DNA from: Ciona intestinalis
Taxonomy: Eukaryota; Chordata; Ascidiacea; Phlebobranchia; Cionidae
Direction: 5' to 3'
DNA: 64,000 nucleotides
Assembly: GCF_000224145.3 (NCBI RefSeq)
Contig: NC_020166.2
Span: 6,805,632-6,869,631, forward strand
The first letter of the stretch is position 1. The number at the start of each line of letters is the position of its first letter. The notes beneath the pieces were generated by a model. The model saw only the letters and a list, made by a program, of their open reading frames with translations. It was not told the DNA's origin and made no database searches. A program made the position numbers and the translations under genes. Below, in pieces: positions 22,065-46,470 of this stretch.

Positions 22065-22991
22065 CGGTGCTTGGTGCATTTGTATATTCATGCATAATAA
22101 TTTATATTAAGTATTTTACACTTTATCATGTAGTGCAAGTTCCCAATATTTTCATATTCATATATCTTACCTTTAGTACATATTGCTGTTACACATGTGA
22201 ATTATTTTTTTATATTTCCGTATTCGTGTGCTCGTATGAAATGTATTGTTTTATCAGGGTATTATATTTATCTGCTATTACTTTATTTTGTTGTAACATA
22301 ATTCAATTATCGAGTTATGAAATGTTGTTTAAAGTTTTTCGAATTTAAACTCAGTTATTTTTAAACATAGTTTTAGTGTTCGAACATTTATTCACATATA
22401 AAGCAGGGTGGGGAAAGACTGGACTCCTGTATCACCTAATAACTAAATAGCATGTTTTAAACAATTAACAATGGGCTATGGAAGTTGTGAGGATGTGGTT
22501 TAACAATTTTGTTAATGTTCTTTGTTTACTACCAAATTGGACGTGAAAAATACTGAAAATAGAATGAAAGGTCCATATTCCCCCTCCCTACTATATTATT
22601 GACAAACCTTTCTTAGTTAAAAGCAAATTCATCTATGTAACAATTATGATAACTTTGTTAAATCATTCTAAACATAGGTACTCATACTTGTTTGATGTGT
22701 TTACTATTTAAATAATTGGCAAATTTTAATGAGAGGAGTAATTTGTTCGACTATGCTATATGCTATGCCTATTTATCTTTTAAATTTGTATCGTGTAAAC
22801 ATAAAAATATTTTGTTGTTTACACAACAATTATGCTGCAGGGTAACAATATTGCACTGTACATTGCACCTTACTATAAAATTTATATTATATTGTAATTT
22901 GTTATATTTTACGCAAAGTTTTAATCTTCTTACCCCTTCCTATCTATTCGTAGAGTTGAGTTTAGGAACAGATTGTTAACTCAACCACACG
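22065..22991. other. Spacer between the TIR gene and the aspartate/glutamate carrier gene
   Basis: Very AT-rich. It includes the 3' UTR of the TIR gene, one MITE (22402-22595) and the 5' flank of the carrier gene. The open frames at 22067-22348 and 22716-22979 are low-complexity Phe/Tyr-rich shadows of AT-rich DNA. Confidence 0.6.
22402..22595 (+). mobile_element. MITE downstream of the TIR gene
   Basis: Left end GCAGGGTGGGGAAAGACTGG, right end CATATTCCCCCTCCCTACTA, with the internal landmark TTTGTTTACTACCAAATTGG. Confidence 0.75.
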
Positions 22992-33464
<10,473 letters not shown>

Positions 33465-34237
33465 GACGCATGCACTGTCGATTTTTTCATGTTTTTTTAC
33501 TAGTATTTTGCAAAGGTGAGGTGTTTGATTAATTTCTTGTGATTATTTTCAGTTAAAGTTCCTCTGTAGTTTATGGGCAATATTGCTGCCCTTATACCAT
33601 TAAAAAAGTGGATTTTCGTGCTAGGCTAGTTAGGAAATAACAAGAGCTGTCAAATACATTTAACAAATTGCACTTTAAATATTGGTGCGAACTCTTTGAC
33701 CTGCCTCTGTTACCACAGACTTAAAGTAAATCATGATACATTTCTGCATGTTATTTATTCATTGCGCAATTCAGCTAATTTATCTAAATGTGAAGGTGTT
33801 CTATACATACTTCACTATGCCAGCATGCACGTTCTGTTCCTTTGCCTTATATTTGCAGAAAGTTTACATACAAGTTTTTGCCTACAGTTATTGTCACCTA
33901 AATCCCTATGTAATTAAAGTCTTCTTGAATTGAAAACGAGTAGTGATAATTTTATTTAAGCTGCAGTTGTTTTAAAAAGAGACAAAGAATTGCTGAAAGG
34001 GGTTTCAAATTTTGCTGTTTCCCACTTTACCTAGCGTGCCTCAACATAGGAACTCACAATAAAATTCACTGGAATCCTAATTTACTTAAACCACAAAATC
34101 CACCGATATCTGTTTATTCCACTTTACCTAGCGTGCCTCAACATAGGAACTCACAATAAAATTCACTGGAATCCTAATTTACTTAAACCACAAAATCCAC
34201 CGATATCTGTTTATTCCACAAAGAACATGCATCCTGA
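33465..34237. other. Convergent 3' ends of carrier (+) and NOG1 (-) genes
   Basis: Holds the 3' UTRs of two convergent genes and a two-copy 97-bp tandem repeat (34024-34217). No further gene is seen; the open frames near 33700-33930 overlap in two frames and are low complexity. Confidence 0.6.
34024..34217 (+). repeat. 97-bp tandem repeat, two copies, beside the NOG1 3' end
   Basis: Units 34024-34120 and 34121-34217 start ACTTTACCTAGCGTGCCTCA and are essentially identical. The same array, first unit truncated by the gap, is at 34860-35032. Confidence 0.9.
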
Positions 34238-34704
34238 TTAACGACGTTGTGTTTTCCCAATTCCTCGCTTTCCAGTGTTGAGATGGCGAGGTTTGGCAAC
34301 TGGAATGTGTCGATCTGACTCTCCTGCCTTACCCATCTGGATTATCTTACGCTGGGATATCTTGGCAAGCTTGCGAGCTTTCTGCACCATCTGCAATGCA
34401 AGGTGTATGTTTAGAAATGTGGGTTACGGCATTTAGAAATATGAGATTGGAATATCTGACAAGCACCTACAGATTACTATAGAGAAGATTTATTAGTTCA
34501 TTCATTGCTGCATAACACCAGAACACACTAAGTATTAACAAGTTAATTTTCACTTACTGCTGTATCACGTAGACCACTTTCATCCCTTGGTCGCGATTGG
34601 CTGCGAGCCCTTGACGATGACCTAGCAACAGATGTCGTATCCATGGAAACATCTCGTTTCCGCTTGAGTGCTTTCCTGGTTTTGCTACGAGAGCGGAAGT
34701 GTCC
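34238..34704 (-). pseudogene. Extra copy of the last two NOG1 exons (34704-34558, 34390-34238)
   Basis: Repeats 35519-35373 and 35205-35053 with a few substitutions, for example CAGATGTCG versus CAGAGGTCG. Both exons stay open and end at the same stop. As it lies beyond an N-gap it is most likely the alternative haplotype; it is equally possible that this is the reference end and the other is the extra one. Confidence 0.75.
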
Positions 34705-34734
34705 CTGTAAAATAAGATTGCTATGAATACTGCA

Positions 34735-34859
34735 NNNNNNNNNNNNNNNNNNNNNNNNNNNNNNNNNNNNNNNNNNNNNNNNNNNNNNNNNNNNNNNNNN
34801 NNNNNNNNNNNNNNNNNNNNNNNNNNNNNNNNNNNNNNNNNNNNNNNNNNNNNNNNNNN
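34735..34859. other. Assembly gap (125 N) between two copies of the NOG1 3' end
   Basis: 125 Ns. Left of the gap the sequence stops in the intron before exon 14; right of it the sequence restarts inside the 97-bp repeat beyond the stop codon. Confidence 0.95.
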
Positions 34860-35032
34860 CATAGGAACTCACAATAAAATTCACTGGAATCCTAATTTAC
34901 TTAAACCACAAAATCCACCGATATCTGTTTATTCCACTTTACCTAGCGTGCCTCAACATAGGAACTCACAATAAAATTCACTGGAATCCTAATTTACTTA
35001 AACCACAAAATCCACCGATATCTGTTTATTCC
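34860..35032 (+). repeat. 97-bp tandem repeat, second occurrence
   Basis: A truncated unit (34860-34935) and a complete unit (34936-35032), identical in layout to 34024-34217. It belongs to the duplicated block. Confidence 0.85.
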
Positions 35033-35052
35033 ACAAAGAACATGCATCCTGA

Positions 35053-38000
35053 TTAACGACGTTGTGTTTTCCCAATTCCTCGCTTTCCAGTGTTGAGATG
35101 GCGAGGTTTGGCAACTGGAATGTGTCGATCTGACTCTCCTGCCTTACCCATCTGGATTATCTTACGCTGGGATATCTTGGCAAGCTTGCGAGCTTTCTGC
35201 ACCATCTGCAATGCAAGGTGTATGTTTAGAAATGTGGGTTACGGCATTTAGAAATATGAGATTGGAATATCTGACAAGCACCTACAGATTACTATAGAGA
35301 AGATTTATTAGTTCATTCATTGCTGCATAACACCAGAACACACTAAGTATTAAAAAGTTAATTTTCACTTACTGCTGTATCACGTAGACCACTTTCATCC
35401 CTGGGTCGCGATTGGCTACGAGCCCTTGACGATGACCTAGCAACAGAGGTCGTATCCATGGAAACATCTCGTTTCCGCTTGAGTGCTTTCCTGGTTTTGC
35501 TACGAGAGCGGAAGTGTCCCTATGGAATAAGATTTCTATAAATACTGCAAAATAGTTGGATCAAACAACAAGTGGCAAAAGACTGTTTTCCATTTTTCAA
35601 AAAAGCCTGAAGTTATAAAACATACACAACCCACCCCTTCCATTGTTGAAAGGTCGACTCCAAGCTCTCCAAGATCATTCATCATCTTGCTTGGGGTTCG
35701 ATTCTCAGCTGCAGTTTTTCCGGGAAGTTTTGCCTTTTTAACCTGAGCACACAATGAAAATGAAAAAATATTTCTCCAAAATCTACTTGGACACCAAGAC
35801 TATCACAGTACCTCTAATATAATTATGCCAAAATTCCTCATTCATAATAGCAACCCTATTGATCAATATCTATGCATCATTTTGTACATTACCTTTCTAA
35901 CAAGGTGACTATTGGCCAATCGAATTGCTTTCTTCTCGCGAATCTTTGCAGCCATTTGTCGAATCTCTTTCATCTCTTCGTCTTCTGATTCCTGAATAAA
36001 AAATAATAACTAAATATATGAAACTTGAAATCACTCATAGCACAAGTAGATTCAGCCACGAAAAGATTTTTTAAGTTTCCATGCATGTCCAGAAAAGTTT
36101 AAGAGTTTAAATGTCACCTCCTCGTTGTCATAGAAACCAGCCTTCTCCTTGAGTTCCTCTTCATGCTCCAACTTTTCAAGTCTTGTAAAGATCTCAGGGT
36201 CGATGTAATCCGACACGTTGTGTCCCTTCCATATCTCGGGAAGTGTGTCATGACGTTCACTTGGATCCTTGAGGTCCCACCATTCTAAAAGAGGAAGAAA
36301 TAAAGAAATTAAAACAATGCACTTTCAGTAAAAATTATTTGAGAACGCAAGTTTTGTAATGCATTGTTACATTTTTTCGCACTAATTTTCTTTTATAAGG
36401 TTGAAGCAATGTTTTTCATGGAACAACTTAAAAATGGAGCAAGTATAAAGACAGATAAAAGAAGTTCCAAAAATCTAATGATAAAGTGATCAACTTACTC
36501 TGAAGATCGAGCACATATTCATCATCCATCTCCACTTCTAGATCGCGCTCTGTTTTCCTCCGCTCCTCAGTCTCCATGGCAACGGATCCATCCTCACACA
36601 CGGTGGCGCTCTCCACTGTCTTCATAGCAGCGCGCTTCTTGAGCACAGCTTCAGGAATAAATGCTGGCCGTGCCTGGTAAGCACAAATATCAGGGTTTAC
36701 AAAGTCGTATAACATTGAATTTGTTGAAGTTTAACATCAAGCTCAGTCTGAACCACATTAAGAAGAAAGGCACACGCAAAAAATGTTTGGTTTTAGACGA
36801 AAAGCTGCTGATTAAAATTTTACTGAACACGTAGTTTATGCTCATATATTATTATTCCCTAACAAAGACCGCTGTTACACGAAGAGTCTCATGAAACAAA
36901 CAGATATTCAGTGAATTGCAAAACGCAAGAGAGCAGATGCCAGATGCGTTAATACTTTAATGTTCATCTGCACATCAAACTATTCCATTTTAAAACTACT
37001 GCAGGATTTTGATTTGATTATTTTTTCTTACCTTTTCATCTCTAAGCACAGGATTGGCAACCCTCAACCTGTTCATCACACCTTCCACTTTTTTCCCCTT
37101 CATTTTTGTCTCCACACGATGGAGCAAGAGCTTATCACAAGCTGCCTGTCGTAATTCCATGATTCCTTCACCAGTTACTATGGAAACAAAGTTTTTACTT
37201 TTAAAGTGTTAACAATCAAAATGTCGCATATGCATACAACACAACACATTCACATTTATGCTTTAGGAATTAAATGTAACTGTTGATTATTCTCAACACC
37301 CCATGTGATGGTATTTGTAATAAATTTATGTTCAATATTATTTTCAACTCTTAGCTACCTGTACTGGTCCAGAATATTGGAATCCCTTCAGTTTCCAAAT
37401 CCTCAAATATTTTCTTATGTTCGTCCGATAAGTCATCCTTGCTCATAACGTCAATCTTATTCGCCATCACAAACAATGGCTGCAAAACAAAGACCACTGT
37501 TACATCATATAGTACTGTAGGGTAAGATGGGATAATGTTAGCACCTAAATCCCATATTTCTTGATCATGTTTAAAGTTGTGGGATTCTGTAAATATTCCT
37601 TGTTTACTACCAAATGGGACAAAAAAGAAAATGAAAAGCTGTCCAATCTTACTCCATCTTACTGAAGATGTGCGAAAGTTGTTAAAGCTCGGGTTCTTCC
37701 AGTGCTGAGCTTTGCATTAAACAAAAGAGTAGGCACATTCCTACATCTTACTATACCCAATAAATAAAATTCATTATCACTCACTTTGTTGTTGAACAAA
37801 GGCCTAATGTTGTTGAACAAACTGAGTTGCGATTCGAGGGATTCCCCACATTGCTCCGATATATCCATCACATAAACGACAGCCGAGCGTAAATGAGCAA
37901 GCGCAGTAACTGATAACATCTCAATTGTGTTCCTATCCTCCAGAGGTTGATCCAGGATCCCTGGTGTATCTATCACCTTAAGATGGCAGTAAAGTACATT

Positions 38001-39677
38001 AAAAAAGAAAAAAATATTTAAAAAAAAATTAATAAAATTGAAAGGGAAAATTTTTCGAAGTATTACCTGCCAGCGTAAATATCTGTAATCCATGTGACCA
38101 ACAAACAGAGATTTAGTGGTGAAAGCATAAGGCTGAACCTCTACTTCAGCTCTTGTTATCTGTGAATAAATTCTTTTATCAATCTGTATATTGTTCTGTA
38201 GCCAAGATCCAAACTCAATGCGTTTTTACTTAAACGTTTATATTAGATGGACTACAGAGTTAGTTAATACTTATAATAAGTTTGTAACCTTGTTAATGAA
38301 GCTTGACTTTCCAACATTTGGGAAACCACTTATGAGAATTGTTCTTGTGTTTGGGTCAATGCTTGGTAACCTTGACATGTGTTGTCGAACCTAGCAAGAT
38401 AATATATCATTAACTTTGCTAAAGGTGTTCAACAGAAAACAAGACCTTAATAAGTTAGTGAGCAAAAAGACGCCATTGTGCTATATTGTTGCACCACTGA
38501 CTTAAAACAGAATAGTAGTTTAGACTCTATTATTAATTTGAGATGTATTATTTTTAAATGCGAGCAGTTCACCTCTTCCAAATATTCCAAAGTTTGTTTT
38601 TGTCGTTTCATGATAGTACACATTCTACCAAGGGCAGCTCGCTTCAGCATCTTACATCGATATAATGAATCTCCATATTTCATCAAACGTGTGTAGTCTC
38701 GACCCACACTATGTGAAGATGTTCGTTTTAGAATTTTTACAAAAAGGGGGTTTTATGTCTTGTAAACGTTGGGTTGGAAATATAGGCTATAACTTGTAAT
38801 ATGGTTACATTGGTGTCTTATAAGTTATTATGACGTAACAATGTGTTGGTTTATTTACAACAAATTTGCACTTGTGGCTACTATATAACTAATATTAAAA
38901 TGCCAATTGTTTAAATAACATTTAGTAATCACTAATGACAAACTAAAATAACAAAGCAATATTGACTTACTTGTCAATCAAATGTTTGGCAGTGTTGATT
39001 TGTCCCAAAGCTAATTTATAATGGTCTTTATCATAGAGGACATTCATCAGATCAGCATAGAAAGGGTGGACATCCTGTTAACATATTATAGCTTAAAATA
39101 CAAAATCATATATAATTAGGCTATACAATATTCACACTGTATGAGTATAAAGCATATATGTAACCATACGCCAACTTTCTAAAGGTATTGCATAATGCGT
39201 TTAAAAAAATTAAATTCAGTATTTCCATAACGGTTTCTTTAATTAGTGCATGTCCGCCATGTCCACTGTAGTGAATAGTGTAGACATCGACATGCACTAA
39301 TTAAAGGGACCCTTTTAAAAATGCTTTTAATAATATACACATATTATTATACATACGGGCTTTTAAAATGTACCTCAAGTTTAGGAAACTCTGTCAGTAT
39401 AGTTGCAAGTCGGTCGTGGTAGTTCTGTTGCGTGAATTTTACTTTTCTGACATAAAACGAACGGATTCGACTTATGTGGTAGCTTTTATGAATGACTGTC
39501 GGTGTTTTTCTCTGCGTCTTCGATAGTGTGATATCAATGAAACCCTACACGAATTTAGATCGGTATGTAAGTTTATGTCGGAACGTTAGTGACATTAATA
39601 TAATGAACAAACTTTAAAAAGATAAATACCTTGGAGCTCGGCACAACGGTTATCTTTTTAAAGTTATAAAGCGACAT
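35053..39677 (-). CDS. GTPBP4: Nucleolar GTP-binding protein 1 (NOG1/GTPBP4), 15 exons
   Basis: Exons (coding order): 39677-39630, 39544-39374, 39074-38971, 38708-38573, 38390-38289, 38159-38067, 37976-37785, 37479-37359, 37177-37032, 36673-36499, 36284-36118, 35991-35893, 35742-35635, 35519-35373, 35205-35053; 653 residues (human about 634). This GTPase works in the nucleolus in 60S ribosomal subunit assembly. Seen: the NOG1 N-terminal helical domain ([20 protein letters not shown]), G1 GFPNVGKSS (about 175), the switch region [15 protein letters not shown]3 DTPG (about 221), G4 NKID (about 289), STVTGEG, and a basic Ser/Arg-rich tail ending KTQRR. Exon 7 uses an AAG rather than CAG/TAG acceptor. 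The last two exons are also present at 34238-34704. It diverges from the zinc-finger gene. Confidence 0.96.
37507..37664 (+). mobile_element. MITE in a NOG1 intron, GGGTAAG subfamily
   Basis: Left end TAGTACTGTAGGGTAAGATG, right end CAATCTTACTCCATCTTACT, with the internal landmark TTGTTTACTACCAAATGGGA. Confidence 0.75.
39237..39306 (-). ncRNA. MicroRNA-like 70-nt hairpin in NOG1 intron 2
   Basis: CTTTAATTAGTGCATGTC (39237-39254) is exactly complementary to GACATGCACTAATTAAAG (39289-39306). Pairing extends inward with small bulges (CATGTCCACT against AGTGTAGACAT) to a loop of about nine bases. Length, near-complete stem and intronic position fit a pre-miRNA. It could instead be a tiny foldback transposon. 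The strand given is that of the host transcript; the palindrome would fold on either strand. Confidence 0.45.
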
Positions 39678-40666
39678 GTTGTTGAATTATTGCCTTCACT
39701 AACAGCTGGGTACGTCAATCGGAAAAAACGTACTAAAATTTACCGCTGATTAAACGCGAGGAACCTGGAACGATTATAATGTCTCAGATTGACTCTTGTG
39801 ACGTCACACAAAACTGAACACATGTAAAAGGGTTAAAGGTTAATATATATGTTCTCTATTTGGTAAATGTTTTATTATTTTCTTGGTTATTTTGCACATA
39901 ATTTTATATTTTAAGGTGTTTTATTGTTAAATATTCATTTTTTTATATTTTTTCAACTTGAATTTAAAGTCAAAACACTTAAAAATGGGTTGAAAACGCG
40001 TAAAGCTAAAATCGTTATCCGCCATTTTTTCGACCTCCCAGTTGAACGATCTATTCATTTGCACGTCGCAGTTAGATCAGTTTTTGCACGAAAATGATTT
40101 AAAAGTTTGAATTGTGACAGTTGTCTGCGTAAAGAATTTGGTTTGGTGTAAGAGTGTTTGATGTTCAAGCTAAACGCGGAAACTTAAAATCAGCCCCCAT
40201 AAACTTACCGTTATCAAGGCCTCTATATTTCGCGCCGTTTCCAGGGATATTAGAAGCTGAATTAGGAGTCTTTGTCAAATTTAAAAATAAATAATTGAAA
40301 CCATTTATTAATAAAAAAACATACACCCATAAAAGTCAATAATAGCCATATATCAAATACCGACTGCCCAATAAAAGAATTGCGTATGCAATGCGTCGTT
40401 TTCCGTAAACTTCTTTCTTTATTTACGAAAATCATATTTTTACAATAAATATGTTATTTTTAAAATAATAAAGAAAGAGTAAGATAGTTTTCATCAAATT
40501 AATGTCTTACTTTGATTTACTGTGTAGTAGTATTTCCAATCTAACTGTTAAAAGTTACAATTATACAGGCAAGTTGGTTTTTATATTTATTACACATAAA
40601 TAATAATAATATATGTTTTCACATTATGCAGATTATAGTTGTGCACATTGCCACATTTTATAAAAT
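39678..40666. promoter_or_regulatory. Shared divergent promoter region of NOG1 (-) and zinc-finger (+) genes
   Basis: About 1 kb separates two outward-facing start codons. CCGCCATTTT at 40019-40028 fits a YY1-type site common in TATA-less housekeeping promoters. The part nearer the zinc-finger gene is very AT-rich and may hold a 5' UTR. No other gene is seen. Confidence 0.5.
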
Positions 40667-42991
40667 ATGAATAAAAAGATTAACATTTGCAAGATATGCG
40701 ACAAGCGTTTTTCAAGTCATGCAAATCTTGTCAACCATATGAAAACGCATCAGAAAGGAAATGTGTATTTGAAAGCTGAAGAAGGAAACAAAGAATCTGA
40801 TCCTAAAGTGGAGATGAAACCGAAGAAGAAAAGGAGAAAGATGATGGACCGACTGCAGGAGCCAAAGGTGTACACCTGCGATATCTGCAGCAAGGCATTT
40901 AAAACAAATTTTAAGTTAGTACGCCACTCTTACATTCACTTGGAGGTAAAACCATTTCCATGCGAGATGTGTGGGCGCAGGTTTAGCAGAAAAGATCACC
41001 GTAATGTTCACTATAAACTACATTACATTGAAAACAAAAACTGCACATGTCGAGTATGTGGACAGCTCTTCCATTCTGAGGCTAATGTGGTTAAGCACAT
41101 TCAAAGGGTCCATAACGCTAATAATGAGCATGAAGATGTAATTTGCTATGATTGCGGTGAAACTTTTCAATATCAAGCTCAGTTAAAGCGCCACTACAAT
41201 CTCTACCATAAGCTAAGATATTATTGCGAGATTTGTGGCTGTGAATCTCTATCTGATACTTCCTACCGCCGTCATATTAAAAAGCACGTTCTCAGTTTGC
41301 CGTATACATGCGTAATGTGCCACAGTAACTTTCTGTCTGTGGATGCCATGAGACAGCATTACTGTGATGCAGAGCTGAGTACTCCAGTAGCCGATGTTGT
41401 GGTCAGAGTAATTGTTCGGGATTCCATCGATTTGGAAGAGGAAATTCAACCTTCGGATCAGCTGCTGGCTCTGAAGTTGGAAAAGAAGTTTGACAATCGA
41501 GGTCGCAAATGTAAATATCCCAAACTGGAAGACATGCCGATGAAAGAAAATGTAGCTGTAGAAAATAGTTTTCAAAATTCTTCTGAACCAAAGTTGTACA
41601 TTATGTCAGAGAAACAAAACAACGGAAGTGGTAATCAAGTTACAGATGACCTTGCTCGGGAACTTAAAGAAATTAGTTCCTCGTTTAATTTGGATGTTGA
41701 CATGGAAGAAGATGACGACTCTATGATCAGGGATGCGGGTGAGAAGAACACGGAGGAAGAAGATGAAGATTTCATCCCAGGAGCCGATTTTTCTTTTGAG
41801 TCAAGGCCAAAATACAAAAGTGTCAAAGGGAATAGAATAAAGAAAGGAAAAGTTTATAGAAGGGAAACAGATATGAAATTAATTTGCCAATATTGTGATC
41901 GGCCATTTGAAGAAGAAGCATTAAAACTTGCCCATGAAGCAGTTCATACTGATATAAACACTGCAAGACAGGGTAAAGGAAAAGGTTTGCTGGGCTGCAA
42001 GTTTTGCTCAAAGCTGTTTGTTGACCAGTCTAAGCTTGGTAGGCACTTGAGGATACACACAGAAGAACGGCCATTTGTGTGCCAGACCTGCAACAAAGCA
42101 TTTTTTCGCATGGACCACTTGCAAAGACATGAAAAAATGCACACGATTGAAGGAGCAGCAGATGTGGATTTGGAACAATGGAATCAGTGCCATATTTGTG
42201 AGGATGAATTTGAAACTATAGAAGAGCTGGATGTTCATAGTTCAATTCACAGTGTGGAGAAAGCAGATGGCCGTGTTGATTCTTTGATTCATTTGTGTAG
42301 TTTTTGTGATGAATATTTCACAGACATGAATGATCTACAGGCTCATGTTGACCAACAGCATCCTAAGTGTCCTCAGCTTTTCAAATGTAGTTTCTGCCCC
42401 AGCAGTTTTACCCATCTATCTGCTCAGCTTGACCATCAGTGTTATTGCGATGAAAATCCATCTCCTATTAGTTTAGTCAATGGAAGTAAGAAGACTGATG
42501 TAGATGTGATTGATTTCTTAAACACGCATAGTGTTTGCAAATCATGTGGATTAAGATTTGAGTCCAAGCAAGAGCTCACAAAACATGAGTTTGAAATTCA
42601 TCAACTGGGAGAATTTTCCTGCAAAACCTGTGAATTGACCTTCACTGACCAAAACGAATTGGACCTGCATGTCACATCATTTCATGAGGCGGTGGAATCC
42701 TTATCAGCTACCTCTAAGAAAAGTCCTAAGTTTTCAGCTCGCAAATATGCGTATGTCAAACAAGGCAAGGCGATACACCAATGCAAACATTGTTCCGAGT
42801 CTTTTAGTTCAATTCGTGATTATCTCATTCATATGAGAAAACACACATCCAATCATGAAGAGAATGCTTGCTTTGTGTGTGAGGAAAAATTCCCAACTGA
42901 GCAATCCCTCACTGAACACATGGCTGATCATAATGATGTCGTGGTTGAAGTAGGAATACCCAAGAATGTTGAACCTGAACAGTTGGAGTGA
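40667..42991 (+). CDS. Intronless C2H2 zinc-finger protein (about 17 fingers)
   Basis: 774 residues in one exon. Two finger clusters are separated by an acidic linker. Cluster 1 (about residues 8-230) has seven C2H2-type units, from CKICDKRFSSHANLVNHMKTH-like at residue 8 to a last unit whose second His is replaced (HYC). A basic run KPKKKRRK at 51-58 is a likely nuclear localisation signal. The central part is rich in Glu/Asp (MEEDDDS, EEEDEDF). Cluster 2 (about 405 to 760) has ten units, including GCKFCSKLF, VCQTCNKAF joined by a canonical TEERPF linker, and SFCPSSF whose final ligand may be Cys. Likely a nuclear DNA- or RNA-binding regulator; the mostly irregular spacers mean only a few fingers bind DNA as a tandem array. 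The start is the first ATG of the frame. I cannot match it to a named orthologue. Confidence 0.9.
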   Translation: MNKKINICKICDKRFSSHANLVNHMKTHQKGNVYLKAEEGNKESDPKVEMKPKKKRRKMMDRLQEPKVYTCDICSKAFKTNFKLVRHSYIHLEVKPFPCEMCGRRFSRKDHRNVHYKLHYIENKNCTCRVCGQLFHSEANVVKHIQRVHNANNEHEDVICYDCGETFQYQAQLKRHYNLYHKLRYYCEICGCESLSDTSYRRHIKKHVLSLPYTCVMCHSNFLSVDAMRQHYCDAELSTPVADVVVRVIVRDSIDLEEEIQPSDQLLALKLEKKFDNRGRKCKYPKLEDMPMKENVAVENSFQNSSEPKLYIMSEKQNNGSGNQVTDDLARELKEISSSFNLDVDMEEDDDSMIRDAGEKNTEEEDEDFIPGADFSFESRPKYKSVKGNRIKKGKVYRRETDMKLICQYCDRPFEEEALKLAHEAVHTDINTARQGKGKGLLGCKFCSKLFVDQSKLGRHLRIHTEERPFVCQTCNKAFFRMDHLQRHEKMHTIEGAADVDLEQWNQCHICEDEFETIEELDVHSSIHSVEKADGRVDSLIHLCSFCDEYFTDMNDLQAHVDQQHPKCPQLFKCSFCPSSFTHLSAQLDHQCYCDENPSPISLVNGSKKTDVDVIDFLNTHSVCKSCGLRFESKQELTKHEFEIHQLGEFSCKTCELTFTDQNELDLHVTSFHEAVESLSATSKKSPKFSARKYAYVKQGKAIHQCKHCSESFSSIRDYLIHMRKHTSNHEENACFVCEEKFPTEQSLTEHMADHNDVVVEVGIPKNVEPEQLE

Positions 42992-43856
42992 GGTGTTTAA
43001 AAAGCAGAATTTACATTCAGGGATTTAACCTAATTTTGGTTGCTGTTGTGTTCCGAAAATAATGTGCCATTTGCTCATTTACATATGTGGCGCTTTTTGG
43101 CTTATGAAGTACTCCTCGTGTTTGTTATATCTGAATAGTTAAGGTGTTTATTTCGTTGCGACATGTTACATTGTTGTTATTATGACTTAAGCATTATTGT
43201 GTACATTTCCCTCAAATTAGGAACAAATATAACATTTATTGTAGTTGTAGAAGTTGGGTAAATATTAACTTCTACCCTGTACTGCCTTAAAAGTGCTGTT
43301 GTGTGCTATATCATTATTTCACTCATTAGCAAACGTGTTAATATAACCTAATGGTAGCATTGCAAACTATTTGTATATAAACTCAAGTTTGTACAGCTTT
43401 TTCAACAAAATATTCAAGTTTTTCTCATAGTTTTGTTTTTTGACCACATAAAAAGGAGTAACAAGGAATATTGTACTATGAAATATGAATATGTTAAAGA
43501 TTTTGTTAAAGGAACTATGTTCTTAACGATCCAATTCTAACATAAATGCATCAGGTATACCGGAAAAGGTTTAAAAACAGCAGTTGATATTGCAGTCCCC
43601 GATAGATTATTAAGCATCCCGATTTCTATTCGAGTAACGGACAGACATTTCTCTTTTCCATCCACGGCATGCGCATGGCCAACATGGCGGAGTTTTGGTC
43701 GCAGCTGTCTTTTGTGTTGAGGCGTTAAAGTTTGCATGATTTCGTTTAATTATCTAGTTCATGTGTAATTAAAGGCATCTGTGTTTATCTGCAGTCGTAT
43801 AGTGATCGGTTAAAATCGTTAGTAGCGTAAAATTTTAATTTCAAATTTCCACCAAG
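42992..43856. other. Spacer between the zinc-finger and NAC-alpha genes
   Basis: The 3' UTR of the zinc-finger gene followed by the NAC-alpha promoter. AT-rich up to about 43540, then richer in GC. The minus-strand frame 43537-43737 overlaps the promoter and is not recognised. Confidence 0.6.
43666..43690 (+). promoter_or_regulatory. Likely NAC-alpha core promoter elements
   Basis: GGCATGCGCATGGCC resembles the palindromic NRF1 site and is followed at once by AACATGGCGG, a YY1-type site. Both are typical of TATA-less promoters of translation-related genes. They lie about 170-190 bases before the NAC-alpha ATG. Confidence 0.5.

Positions 43857-46470
<2,614 letters not shown>

Noticed and set aside
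21005..22091. Minus-strand frames of 76-134 codons opposite the TIR gene
   Set aside because: Antisense shadows of the TIR coding sequence with no similarity of their own.
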